A stretch of 30,005 nucleotides of DNA from Chara braunii (lineage: Eukaryota; Streptophyta; Charophyceae; Charales; Characeae), in NCBI GenBank assembly GCA_003427395.1, contig BFEA01000151.1, positions 1,790,072-1,820,076 on the forward strand. Direction: 5' to 3'. Under the pieces are notes generated by a model. It made no database searches. It was not told the DNA's origin and saw only the letters and a program-made list of their open reading frames with translations. The position numbers were made by a program, and so were the translations under genes. Of the stretch, positions 17,547 to 26,607 are shown piece by piece; within the stretch, counting starts at the first letter, position 1, and every line of letters begins with the position of its first letter.

Positions 17547-18020
17547 ATGGCACTACACGGTTATAGGTCTGGGTATTGGCGGCACGCGGTGCGCTGGGTT
17601 TCAGTGTCGGGTGAAGGCCCTCAGGTTACGACAGCCCTGAACTATGATGGGGGAGAGGTAGTCCGACATAAGGTCTGCATAGAAAGGGGGAGAGAGGAGG
17701 AGATGCGAGGTGATCAGAGGCTGCAGGCTGCCATCTCCGAAGCGTGTGACAGGGCGGAGCGGAGGTGCAGACGAGACAAGGTGACCGTGGGCTTGAGGGT
17801 GACGGTCATCTATCACGAGACCGAGTCATCAACCGGGACCGAGACAAAGGAGGAACAACATAACGAGAGAGACTCAGGTGGGGAAAGCGAAATGAGCGAG
17901 GCAGACCGAGAGACGGATCTCAGGTCCTGGAACAGACCCGAGGAGATCCAAAACCACCACCGAGCCGCAGAGCTGGTGGAAAAGGGACCCGAGGCCAGCT
18001 CACGACAGCCGATTCCCTGA
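17547..18020 (+). CDS. 157-aa hydrophilic protein of unknown function
   Basis: The frame is intact from ATG to TGA. The N-terminal half has aromatic and beta-like segments (W-R-H-A-V-R-W-V-S-V, then A-L-N-Y-D-G-G-E-V-V). A charged helical stretch follows (about residues 45-75, rich in Glu/Arg), then L-R-V-T-V-I-Y-H, and a Glu/Ser/Thr-rich C-terminus. No domain is recognised. The TATA box upstream and a donor-like AAAG|GTAAGA 30 nt after the stop (about 18051) fit a promoter-bearing gene or gene fragment inside element D. The strand- symmetrical openness is limited: minus frames here are shorter. It could be a captured host gene piece or an element protein. Confidence 0.42.
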   Translation: MALHGYRSGYWRHAVRWVSVSGEGPQVTTALNYDGGEVVRHKVCIERGREEEMRGDQRLQAAISEACDRAERRCRRDKVTVGLRVTVIYHETESSTGTETKEEQHNERDSGGESEMSEADRETDLRSWNRPEEIQNHHRAAELVEKGPEASSRQPIP

Positions 18021-19548
18021 GGCCGCGGGACCGGAGGAAAACAGAGTAAAGGTAAGAAACGGGTGTGAGGCAAGAGAGGGAATCGACACGTGTGGCGAGA
18101 GGTCCAGCAGCGGGGAGGCTGAGGCAAGGGCGGTTGCGCAGGCACCTGGGTTACATGTGACGCGCTCTGAGAGAAGAGAGCGCGAGAGAATAGCCAAGTG
18201 AGTAGACAATGCGGAGAGGCAGCAGCGGTCCTGCTCGATGTATGTACGTTGGAGATGCCGACGTCAACAGGATTGCAGTGTGTGATCGTGACAAGCAGAG
18301 AAAGAAAGGGTCAACGCTTTTTGCGCACGACGCTCTAAGATCTTTTTTTTTTCTCATTCGACAAGCTACCCGTCTCTGTACTTCCTTGCACTTTCGCCAG
18401 AGCGACCAGTTTTCGGGGCGCCTCTCGCTCATTCGCCAAGTGATGTCTTCGTGCTCTTTTGCTCGTATATCAGGTGATGTCGACTGTATCAACTCTTGAG
18501 CGAGCACCACCGATCACTTGAGGAACTCTTTCCGTAACGCATGCAGACCACAGCTTGTGCGCAGTAGTGTTTTCTTGCTAAAGTGTCCCTTCTCGAATTA
18601 TGGTGGCGAGTCGATATTGTTTACTTTGGTCCCAGTCTTCACCATGGTTGTCTCCTGATCTTCGGTGACGAGAGAGAACTCAACTGCACATTAAAAGAGG
18701 AGAGAGGGTCAAGTTGCGGGGTTGTAAGAGGAAGAAAGAGACTAAACGTGGTCGTAGAGTCGCGTTCTAATGGGTCCTTGAGAAGCCAAGTGGCTGTATT
18801 ACGAGATTTAGTTGACTTTACCTTCTCTCTTAAGTCTTGGTGGCACCTCACGCTAAGAGACTCTGTGGATACTGGTAAGGATAATTGGTGGGTTGCTAGG
18901 ACGAGAGGTACGTGGAGAGGTGGAAGCCTGTGTGAAGGAATATTGGGAAAGCTGAGTTGCTACCCTGACCGCCAACTCTGTTCAAGATTTCTCCTGTTAT
19001 CGTTCTTCGTGCTAAAAGAAGGGAGAGGACCGTTTAGTGAAGTAGACGTTTGGTTTCCCTCTTTGACTGACTATAAGTTTGGACACCACTTGGACATGAC
19101 GGAAAACTGGTGACGGACACGTGGCACTGTGTGACGCGTAGCACTGCATAACGCGTGACATTGTGCACTGCGGTACTCTCTGGCACGTGGCACGTGGCAC
19201 GGTGTGACGCGGCGTTGACGCTTGGTATTGATGTCGTGGTGCGAGTTTAAACTTGAGGCGGAAAACTTTAAATACTAAGCTTGTGTGATGGGCAGTTTTG
19301 GACCAGTGGCCGTTATGTGCTGATTGAAGAGGTAGACTATATGCAATTGTNAGGCTTTCAGACTGACAAGACCCGATATGAGGAATGAATCGTCTCCTGA
19401 AGGACCTTAATGGTGGTTTTAAGTAGCAAGTGTGTTGATCTCACCCGACTCGTGTGACCCTCTTATATGCCCACTCCTTTCTATGTTGTGGTGTGAATGG
19501 CTCAATGATTACAGTACTCTTCTTGTTGGTACTCAGGTCTCTTGCGCT
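18021..19548. other. Middle of element D, no convincing gene
   Basis: A 176-codon + frame (18583-19113) opens with GTG and lacks any recognisable motif; I regard it as doubtful. CACGTGGCAC-like short repeats occur at 19118-19205. Acceptor-like TTTTGCTCGTATATCAG lies near 18456-18472. Nothing else is supported. Confidence 0.3.
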
Positions 19549-19674
19549 GAGAGAAGAATCCGTTGGGTTAGTGCTGGGTTGGGTTGGGCGAGCTTAACAA
19601 TGAGGGTTTGATGCTCTGCGATTGTTAAGCTCTAGCTTGCTAACCAGAACCACACAAAACGGATTCTTCCTCTC
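19549..19674. repeat. Long foldback (imperfect inverted repeat, about 53-bp arms)
   Basis: GAGAGAAGAATCCGTT at 19549 pairs with AACGGATTCTTCCTCTC at 19658-19674. GAGCTTAACAAT (19590-19601) pairs perfectly with ATTGTTAAGCTC (19621-19632). The parts between pair imperfectly (GGTTAG with CTAACC). The loop is 19 nt. This could be a small MITE, a foldback element or a hairpin-RNA source. Confidence 0.75.
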
Positions 19675-21418
19675 TTACGATAGGTGCAGAGTGTGCGGGT
19701 GAAGGGAGATACTCCGAAAACACCTCTTTCGTATTCTTTTTTTTCGTAGTCCTTTGATGAAAAAGAGGAAGTCGATCTTGAGAAAAATCGGGTATCTCCT
19801 TGCGAAGTTTTTGCTCGACGGAGACTAATTATGGAAGGAATGGGATGCTAAGGATCGGTTCACCATCAGCTTCAAAGTCTCAACCACGTTCTATTCCTGT
19901 AAACCTTCAGAGGTAGAGCGCTTAAAACTTCAAGTGCAAGATGAGGGCTTAGACCACGCGTTTCGATGGGGATGAGTGGGCTACCTGAAAATGTCCATGA
20001 ACTGCTATAATCGAGAAGGGAATCAGGAGTCAATACGTTTTCCCACCCTGGTGGTGACTGAGAGTAAGTAGTCGCAGGGAGTAGGCAGTTTCATCCTAGG
20101 GGATTGGAAAGATGATTTGGGTACTGTGTTCACTGGGAAGCCTGAGAAAATCATAAGTCAGTACAACTAAGCTCCCTCGTGCTTTGCACTGACAAAGCGC
20201 GATAACAGACTTCCAGTGGGGTAAAAGCATTTTCTTGACCATTGATAAAAACGCACGTTTGGTAAAAGTTGATAAATTCTATCTGGAAATCAATTAGTGA
20301 CACCGAGTGCCATCCGAGTGAGAATCGTGCCTGGCTAAGATCCAGAGCACACATAATTAGGCATATCGTTTTCTTTTTTTTGATAACGTTGGTCCGTACC
20401 AAGAGGCACTCGATCTGTATATGACAGCAGTGATAGCTGATGACAGGTTGCCTACACTGCGAGATTCAACAGTCGGTCACGTCTAGCTTGAGCGGGAGCC
20501 ACTATTGCGGACTGTATTTAAGGTAGCTGGAGTGCAGGTTTAGCGGTGACTGGCTCTGTCCTTGTAATTAATCACCGACTGTATACTTCTTAGACTTGAA
20601 AATTAGTCACTTGCCTGAGCATTAGGGCAACTTTCTCAGAGCCCTGGTTCTTACGTGCTCACTCGTTCTTACCAGCTCATTGGATTTAGAGCCCTAGCCC
20701 TATCTGACTTCTGTTTTGGGGCAGTATATGAATGGTTGAACTGATGGTGCCCTGTAGCGCTTGGATTGGCGGAACAGGGCAAACGAATAATGCAAAGTGG
20801 TCCACCAGTCTGTGCTTAGGTTCGTCTTGAGCTCATAATTTTGCCCTTAGGTTGAAGGACGGATCACGTTAACCCATGCTTGAGTAGCAGAACCCATGCT
20901 TGAGTATCGGGACTCATAACTCCGAGCGCAGAGCAATCGAGGCCAGTAAAATTGCAAGGAATCTTTTGCCCTGCCCCTAACCTGTGGGGAAAGGATCTTT
21001 CTCTCTTTTGATGTTTCTACTTAGAGTTTCCAAATAACAGACTCTATTGTTGGTCACCACAATAAGTCTATCTTTAATAGTCAGGTATTTTTTGACAGAA
21101 AAACCATTTTCATTCGGCCTTATCGATTAATGATTTATGACCGTTTATATCTTAAGCAAAATATCTCAGGCCAACCACAGTCTTCAGAAAGCAACCCAGT
21201 GGCGCGAGCAGCACTCGTCTCTGCCCATGAATGCAATTTTAAAGCTGGTTACAGAGGTGATAACTCAACACACCTGAGGGTTTCTTTTCAGTCAACTGGA
21301 GCTGGTGGTTCTAAGACTGGAACCCTGTGAGCTGAATTTCTCAGTAGGCTATAAGAGTTGTTTGGAGTTATCAATTGGCATTGCCTCAATAACTGAGTTT
21401 TTGCCTTAAGAATCAGAG
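19675..21418. other. Element D interior with one decayed reading frame
   Basis: A + frame from about 19802 to TAG near 20071, with stops at 19826 and 19976, encodes F-T-I-S-F-K-V-S and later N-C-Y-N-R-E-G-N-Q-E-S-I-R-F. This loosely resembles the small ORFs at 21428 and 22390. The rest shows nothing supported; a 66-codon frame at 21130-21330 has no recognisable features. Direct repeat ACCCATGCTTGAGTA occurs at about 20874 and 20892. Confidence 0.25.
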
Positions 21419-21427
21419 GTGACACCG

Positions 21428-21700
21428 ATGAAAGACGAAGAGATCCTGGTGGTTAAGAGCGAAATTATTAAAGACAAATCTGAGAATTGGGAGGCTGAAG
21501 CTGCAGAGTGTATGAAACTTCATAAAGTGATTTTACGAGAGACCGTAGTTCAGAGGATGGGAGATAAGAAATATGTTGAATATGTGACCTATTTTCGTAA
21601 CAAAAGCGGGAAGTTGCATAGCACAGGTTCGTCACTAGAGTCCCTCGAGCAGGTCGTTGCTGAGCTCGAGCGAGCACGAGTAGTTGGTCAGTTCTCTTGA
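21428..21700 (+). CDS. Small 90-aa protein, family X copy 1, unknown function
   Basis: The ATG at 21428 is preferred over the GTG at 21419. The protein is Lys/Glu-rich, with a central block N-W-E-x-E-A near residue 20 and then E-Y-V-T-Y-F-R-N-K-S-G-K-L-H-S-T-G-S-S (about residues 56-74) followed by an amphipathic helix with V-V-A-E-L. The pattern suggests a strand-turn-strand plus helix. A second diverged copy lies at 22390-22587, separated by a Gln-rich decayed stretch. No known family is recognised. Protein-level similarity of the two copies supports coding. Confidence 0.5.
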   Translation: MKDEEILVVKSEIIKDKSENWEAEAAECMKLHKVILRETVVQRMGDKKYVEYVTYFRNKSGKLHSTGSSLESLEQVVAELERARVVGQFS

Positions 21701-21829
21701 TCAGTGTCTGGACGGTAAACAGATTCCTTGATCAAGAAAACTGTGCTCTGAATCCGAATTAGCATACATGAAATGGCGAGTCGGTTTTCAGAACTCGGTT
21801 TATGTTCAACCGATACTCAGACCAATACT

Positions 21830-22206
21830 CAGCAGTATTCAGTCCCAGGCCAACTACTCTCAACTGCAATTAAACCAATAATCTGTCAGCCACCAATGAG
21901 TAATTAGACTGGTAGTCAGATTTGCAATCGGATCCGCAAGCAAGTCAACAGCCTAATCCACAATCAAAACAACATTTCAGGATAGAAATCTCAGCAGCCG
22001 TAGTCGATTGGAAACCAAGTGTACTTAGACAGTGATTGAATCAGCAGTCAGAACAGCAAACGGATCAGGGTCAGTGCAGTTGAGCTTTGGCAGCAAAATC
22101 TGCGGGGGCCAATCGAAGCATATGGCCTGGCTGTACAAGCCTCATCAGTGAAACCTCACTTGAAGTTATCTATAGAGCCATCACAAGGGAGCAGCGTTTG
22201 AACCAT
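21830..22206 (+). pseudogene. Decayed Gln/Ser/Asn-rich coding remnant
   Basis: One frame reads rich in Gln, Ser and Asn (T-Q-Q-Y-S-V-P-G-Q-L), then T-G-S-Q-I-C-N, E-L-W-Q-Q-N-L-R-G, with several TAG/TGA stops. The DNA is full of CAG/CAA. It lies between the two family-X copies and looks like a low-complexity linker that has lost its frame. Alternatively it is just CAG-rich repeat DNA. Confidence 0.3.
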
Positions 22207-22389
22207 TTGTCTTAAGTTTCCTCATGTACTCTGCTCAACAATCTTTTCTCAAGACCTCTGACTATCGGTCCCTATTCGGCTCAGAGCGCTGACCCGTGGC
22301 ATGAAAGTTAGCGCAGTAGAGCCCTGTAGAGAATGGGGGACTGTGATATTATAAGGGTGGCATGTTCACTGCGTCAGGACATAGCATAG

Positions 22390-22587
22390 GACTGGAGGGA
22401 GAGCGTAGTAAAAGAATACAATCGTCAGACAATTATGATGATGGAGTATGCTTTGACACTGGTAAGGGACCACACCCGGATTGAGTATACTTATCACTTA
22501 CATGACAAAAATGGTAAGCTGTGCGCTACTATCTCCTCAGTGGGCACTGTAAAGGAAGCAAGAAAGGTTGTCCGGGATTTTCAGTGA
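22390..22587 (+). pseudogene. Family X copy 2, remnant without a clear start
   Basis: A 65-codon open frame ending at TGA 22585. It begins D-W-R-E-S, matching N-W-E-A-E of copy 1, then R-I-E-Y-T-Y-H-L-H-D-K-N-G-K-L-C-A-T-I-S-S, matching the central block of copy 1 (E-Y, K-x-G-K-L, S/A-T-x-S-S), and ends with V-K-E-A-R-K-V-V-R-D-F, matching the final helix. An in-frame stop lies just upstream, so the copy is truncated. Confidence 0.45.
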
Positions 22588-22719
22588 GATAAGTTAATCA
22601 CCTACTTCATGAGAGGAGAGATGAGTGTGCGTCTGACGCAAGCAGATTGTGAAAAACTGAGCTAGACCTCAAACAACAATTTGACATGAGCTAAGAACAA
22701 AGCAGACCGGTATCTTTTT

Positions 22720-22942
22720 TTGCAGATCACTAAGACTCAGACAACAACATTCAGTTTTCAGCATTCAGGTTCCAATATTCAGTTTTCAGCATTCAGTTTC
22801 CAATATTCAGTTTTCAGCATTCAGTTTTCAGCAAAACAGTTTTTAGCATTCAAGTCTTCAGCAAACGAGCATCGGCAATCAGTTTCCAGCAATCATTTTT
22901 CAGTAATCAGTTCGGTAATCAGTTTTCAGTGATCATCCAGTT
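22720..22942 (+). repeat. Degenerate short tandem repeat of ATTCAGTTTTCAGC type
   Basis: The motif (A/G)TTCAGTTTTCAGCATTCAG and variants (CAATATTCAG, CAGCAATCA) occurs about ten times with a period near 11-22 bp. One frame is open through it and encodes Phe/Ser/Gln-rich sequence. It sits between family-X copy 2 and the next ORF, the same arrangement as the Gln-rich stretch before copy 2. Confidence 0.75.
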
Positions 22943-22966
22943 GGTTTTGCACTGGCGGGGCCGCTC

Positions 22967-23540
22967 ATGAGCACAGTTCAGTCTATGTTGGTCAGTGAGT
23001 CAGTGTTGGCCAGTCTCAATCAGATTTCATGCAAGGAGGCATTCCGCTATCAGTATGTCAGTGTCATTGGTTTCAGACAGGGAGATCTGTCAATCTTCAT
23101 TGTCCAGACCAGTTTTGTTGATGGTACCATCCACGTCTTACCTGAAGAAGGGCAAGGAGGCTCATGAGCATTTTGATCCAGTCTGGATCTCTGTCACCAA
23201 ATACCTCGAGCAGAGAGAGAGGGAGCTCGATGAGAGTGGTGCTACGCTGATCCGCAGCTTTGGGCCAAAGCTTTATACCGACTATCCCAGACCTCATGTT
23301 CCTTCTCTCCTCACAGATAGCACGAGTTGGCTTGACATGATCAGCTTGGCAAAAAGGTATATCTCTCCAGCAGTAATCGACATTGAGGCACTGACTGAGC
23401 CTACCGAGTACCCCTACCTCAGACGAGGGGTCTTTTCAATGGATGGACTGCCTACATTGTGGGAGGAGTTCTGCTCTATGGTTAACTTTCGTGTCATGTA
23501 CCTTGGGTGGTCATGTTCAGAACTTGCTGGCTTCAGGTGA
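22967..23540 (+). pseudogene. Frameshifted ORF of about 190 codons, unknown function
   Basis: The frame from ATG 22967 reads M-S-T-V-Q-S-M-L-V, then Y-V-S-V-I-G-F-R-Q-G-D-L-S-I-F-I-V-Q and V-L-P-E-E. Near 23140-23155 a one-base change moves it to the frame ending at TGA 23538, with H-F-D-P-V-W-I-S-V-T-K-Y-L-E-Q, S-W-L-D-M-I-S-L-A-K-R-Y-I-S-P-A, and L-P-T-L-W-E-E-F-C-S-M-V. The composition is protein-like and mostly free of low complexity, unlike its surroundings. No family is recognised. It follows the family-X copies and may be the last gene of the same unit. Confidence is moderate that it was once coding. Confidence 0.42.
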
Positions 23541-24086
23541 CTCTTTGTCACGAGGCCTCAATCTCAGATTGTACGTAGGCGTGGGTCGCAGCACCAGATA
23601 TTAATAGCGAAACGAGAGATTGAAAGGGAGACCGACCAGAGGGATGAGTGGGGACTCTTGAGAGGTGCTGACCATGCTTGCTTTTACGAGTTCTCACTCT
23701 TCGCTCATTCATTTGAGTTTGTCATTTGCTTGGGTCAGTCTGTCTTGTCTCTTGCATTATTCTTGCTTGATGATTGCCTTAGTGGATGTTTTGTCACAGT
23801 TCTCAAAATCAGATTGACATAATTGATGCATGCATAGCACCCCATAATTTTATGATTATTATTTGCATAATTCTCTGTTGTTCCGAATCAAAATAAAAGA
23901 TTCATAAGACCGGGGACCGTCGAAGACCGCAATTGAAGGGTCTCGCTCGAAGCCGGACGCACACAACAGGAAGGGATTTGCATTATTTAATTCATTTTTA
24001 TTTATTGCAATCACATACAAAGCCCTGCGTGACAGCCTGTTGGCTTTCCGGTCGCCCGAAGTGGCCCGACTGGAAAAAGTGCGACA
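23541..24086. other. Right end of element D, non-coding
   Basis: AT-rich, with ATTATTATTTGCATAATT near 23861-23878 and AATAAAAG at 23893. It ends CTGGAAAAAGTGCGACA. No gene is supported. Confidence 0.4.
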
Positions 24087-24205
24087 ACGCGCGCACGGTC
24101 GGAGTTGGTATTGCGTAAAGTGACCAAGACACTCCTGCGTGACACGATCGTGAGGTCCGACACAAGAACTACTTGCATCTGGGTGTGGGACCGCCGCGCG
24201 CGACA
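24087..24205 (+). repeat. Left LTR-like copy of element B, second part
   Basis: It matches 26486-26603 closely: GAGTTGGTATTGCGTAAAGTG, the CGTGAGGTCCGA block, and TGGGTGTGGGACCGCC then GCGCGCGACA. It ends CA two bases before the primer site, as an LTR should. Confidence 0.88.
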
Positions 24206-24207
24206 GG

Positions 24208-24225
24208 TGGCGCCGTTGCCGGGGA
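24208..24225 (+). other. Primer binding site of element B, perfect tRNA-Asp(GUC) complement
   Basis: TGGCGCCGTTGCCGGGGA is the exact complement of the plant tRNA-Asp 3' end including CCA. It lies two bases after the LTR end CA at 24205, so the LTR-like repeat is a true LTR and 24206 onward is the internal region. Confidence 0.93.
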
Positions 24226-24477
24226 TTTCGCTTCCTAGCCGAGGTCCTCAGTGAACGGACTCGGGTTTGGTAAGTCGATGATTTAGGCAAAACGACAACT
24301 CTAATCTACTTACTGGGATATAGTTTGACCAATGATTCTGAGTGGAGAGTACACAAGGGTGGTCATAGCGAATAAACCACTAGAGGATTTATAGAATGGA
24401 ATAGATACTAGAAGCGGATAGGTGGTCCAAGTAAGGCGACAGTCAACGACAACTTGTGAGAAGGGTCGCCCTAGAAA
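24226..24477. other. Start of the internal region of element B, non-coding
   Basis: No frame of note. There is no gag start, consistent with a non-autonomous element. Confidence 0.5.
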
Positions 24478-24897
24478 GTCAGTGATAAAAGTAGCAGGGA
24501 AAGTCTGCCTTATCAATGACTAGTCTGATATAAGGGTAGCGAGGTTTCAAGGACACCTGCCTTATCATTGATCAACCTAACATTCATTCAGTGGTAAGAG
24601 TAGCAAGCATCCTTGGACACCCGCCTTATTGAGGGCTAGTCAGTGATAAGAGTTGCAGGGAAATCCTGCCTTATCAGTGACTAGTCTGATATAAGAGTAG
24701 CGAGGTTTCAAGGACACCTGCCTTATCAGTAAACATCCTAGCACTTAGTCAATGATAAGAGTAGCAAGGATCCTTAAACACTCGCCTTATTGAGGGCTAG
24801 CCAATGATAAGAGTAGCAGAAAAATCCTGCCTTATCAGTGACTAGTATGGTATAAGAGTAGCGAGGTTTCAAGGACACCTGCCTTATCAGTGGCTAG
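24478..24897. repeat. Array of about eight hairpin repeats in a 161-bp higher-order unit
   Basis: Each unit runs from GATAAGAGTAGC-like to GCCTTATC, so GATAAG and CTTATC are inverted arms; many have an inner CAGG/CCTG stem. Hairpins begin at about 24481, 24522, 24592, 24640, 24683, 24752, 24803 and 24845. They come in three alternating types, giving a higher-order period of about 161 bp (starts 24478, 24638, 24800; 2.6 copies). It lies in the leader after the primer site. Confidence 0.85.
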
Positions 24898-25951
24898 CCA
24901 TAGGATAAGCCTACCGCTAAATGTGCTTTAGCACACAGGGGCCCAAGACCCACAAGGTTTGCCTTTTGTCAAACAGGCTCAAGTAACAAGTGGATATATC
25001 ATGAATGGTCTACTATATTACCGTTAACTTTTCTCCACGATCTGTATCGTTCAGTCCTAACTGTTTATCTCTGATTCTACTGGGAAGGTAAAGTGAGTTC
25101 TTGCCTTAGAGAGACTATCCATTTTACATTGGAAAATTTGATATGATTTCCTTTCATGAGATTTCTTTCCACATGTTGGATTGGTGATGTGTTCATGTAT
25201 GTTGAGGAAAGAAAGGAAACTCAGACAAAATAATCCCAAGGAGGATAGAAATAAGATAGTGAAGAGAATGTGGAGAGTTACTGTGACAGTAAAAGGGAAG
25301 TGAACTATTGTTCACTACCTGAAGCGGAAGGGTAACGACCCAAAACGATTAGTTATGGATAGGAGTCAGACAGAAGACACAGAGTCTAGAAGGGACTTCC
25401 TAGATCTCAGTTAGGAAGAGAGATGTTAAGTTTCTCTTGGACTGTGTTGTGTCTACAGGTTTCGCCTCTTGGAGAGGACTACGGAAGAAATCCGTAAAGA
25501 ACTGCAAATTCTGTTATCTCTGGATAACATGTCGGTAGAACTCCGACCCAACTTCCACCATGGTTTGATACTCACACCTAAGACAAGACCTAAGAAGGGA
25601 ACAGATAAATCTTCCTCCTGTATCTACACCTAAATTTGTCCAAATCACACTCAGAGGTCTTTGAAAATGTGAAGGGTTGGGGTAAAAGGAGTCAGGTTTA
25701 GGAATGAATGTTGTTTTCAAGGTTTTGGGGCGTGAGTGACGTACTATGAATGGGTTAAAGGTTGACACTTGTAGTGCATTCTGTGTCTGCATTTGTATGC
25801 GTGTATGTGTTTTCCTTGCATCTGCACAGGTGCTGATCATTGTGCTGTCTTCTAAATTAAGGGTCGTCTGAGATATTCGGGCAAAGGAACACGACAATCG
25901 TGAAAGTGAGGTCCACCGCTCATTCAGCTCCCCCTGATATTACATACATAG

Positions 25952-25952
<1 letters not shown>
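24898..25952. other. Internal region of element B, non-coding
   Basis: No conserved retroelement domain and no long + frame. TGTCGGTAGAAC at about 25529 faintly resembles the B left end TGTCGGACC, not enough to call an LTR start. A minus frame at 25514-25897 has no recognisable feature. Confidence 0.4.

Positions 25953-26040
<88 letters not shown>
25953..26040. repeat. (TA)n-(TG)n microsatellite
   Basis: About 38 TA units followed by about six TG units. Frames across it are artefacts. Confidence 0.97.
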
Positions 26041-26126
26041 AAAGAGATCGTAGCTGGTCGAGACTCAGAAAGTCATTTATCTAGGTTTTTGTTCGAGAGA
26101 AAGAAGGATTATAAAGTGTTCGGCTC

Positions 26127-26603
26127 TGGTTTCTCATAAGATCAACAAAAGAAACATAGAGTCATTGTCATAATTAGCTAAGCGTGGAAGACTGTCCGAG
26201 AAAGTCGACCTGATTAGATAGTCGGTCCAGGGAAATTAGCACCTCGGGGCACGACATACGGGTCAGTCTTAAGGCGTTCTACCACGCGTATGCCTATGCT
26301 ACGGCGATCGAGAAAACGCCCCCGGCTTGCCTACCTCTGCGATTGCATGTAAAAGTTTTCGCACGTGGGTTAGTAGCTCAGCAGGGATACGCCACCTAAG
26401 GGATGGTGACAGCTCCCGCAGGTGGAGGTATGTTGTACCTCGCGGGATCCCTAACCTGTCGTAGGGAGTCGCGAGAGGTATAGCACGCACGCACGGTTAG
26501 AGTTGGTATTGCGTAAAGTGACCAAGAGACTTCTACGTGACACGACCGTGAGGTCCGATACAAAAAGTACTTGCGTCTGGGTGTGGGACCGCCGCGCGCG
26601 ACA
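26127..26603 (+). repeat. Right (3') LTR-like copy of element B, intact
   Basis: 477 bp from TGGTTTC to GCGCGACA, beginning TG and ending CA. It is the uninterrupted partner of 15637-15999 plus 24087-24205. A purine-rich GAGAGAAAGAAGGA lies at 26095-26108 but is about 18 bp away from the start, not directly adjacent as a polypurine tract should be. It ends exactly at the integrase sequence of element A. Confidence 0.88.
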
Positions 26604-26607
26604 CCTC

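Larger units (their letters stand above)
16000..24086. mobile_element. Element D: 8.1-kb insertion inside the left LTR-like copy of B
   Basis: It begins TGTCAGAGGGC and ends GTGCGACA. It interrupts a sequence that is continuous at 26127-26603, so the borders are set by comparison with an uninterrupted copy. Flanking 4-mers are AAGC (15996-15999) and ACGC (24087-24090), against ACGC in the intact copy: a target duplication with one change. Neither LTRs, a primer site, gag nor pol were recognised inside, so its class is open; TGTC...GACA ends suit an LTR element or remnant. Confidence 0.75.
12924..26603 (+). mobile_element. Element B: 13.7-kb nested insertion inside the integrase gene of A
   Basis: The left border is TGTCGGACC and the right border GCGCGACA, so the ends are TGTCG/CGACA, as in LTR elements. 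Keeping the integrase frame leaves 4-bp flanks CCGT (12920-12923) and CCTC (26604-26607), an imperfect target duplication if it is one. A 477-bp LTR-like unit at the right end (26127-26603) has a second copy on the left, split by element D. A perfect tRNA-Asp primer site follows the left copy. The segment 12924-15636 does not match anything upstream of the right copy, so B may be a rearranged long-LTR element or two insertions. It carries no gag or pol, so it would be non-autonomous. Confidence 0.75.

Noticed and set aside
18583-19113. 176-codon + frame in element D
   Set aside because: GTG start, no motifs, no duplicated partner and unremarkable context; could be chance.
22995-23170. Start of the 181-codon frame at 22995
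   Set aside because: The first part is out of frame with the more protein-like sequence from ATG 22967; a frameshift near 23150 explains both.
24478-24897. CRISPR-like array
   Set aside because: Repeats are imperfect, of three alternating types with a 161-bp higher-order period and no uniform spacers, in a eukaryotic retroelement with no cas genes.
25900-26139. Tyr-Ile repeat frame
   Set aside because: Translated (TA)n microsatellite.
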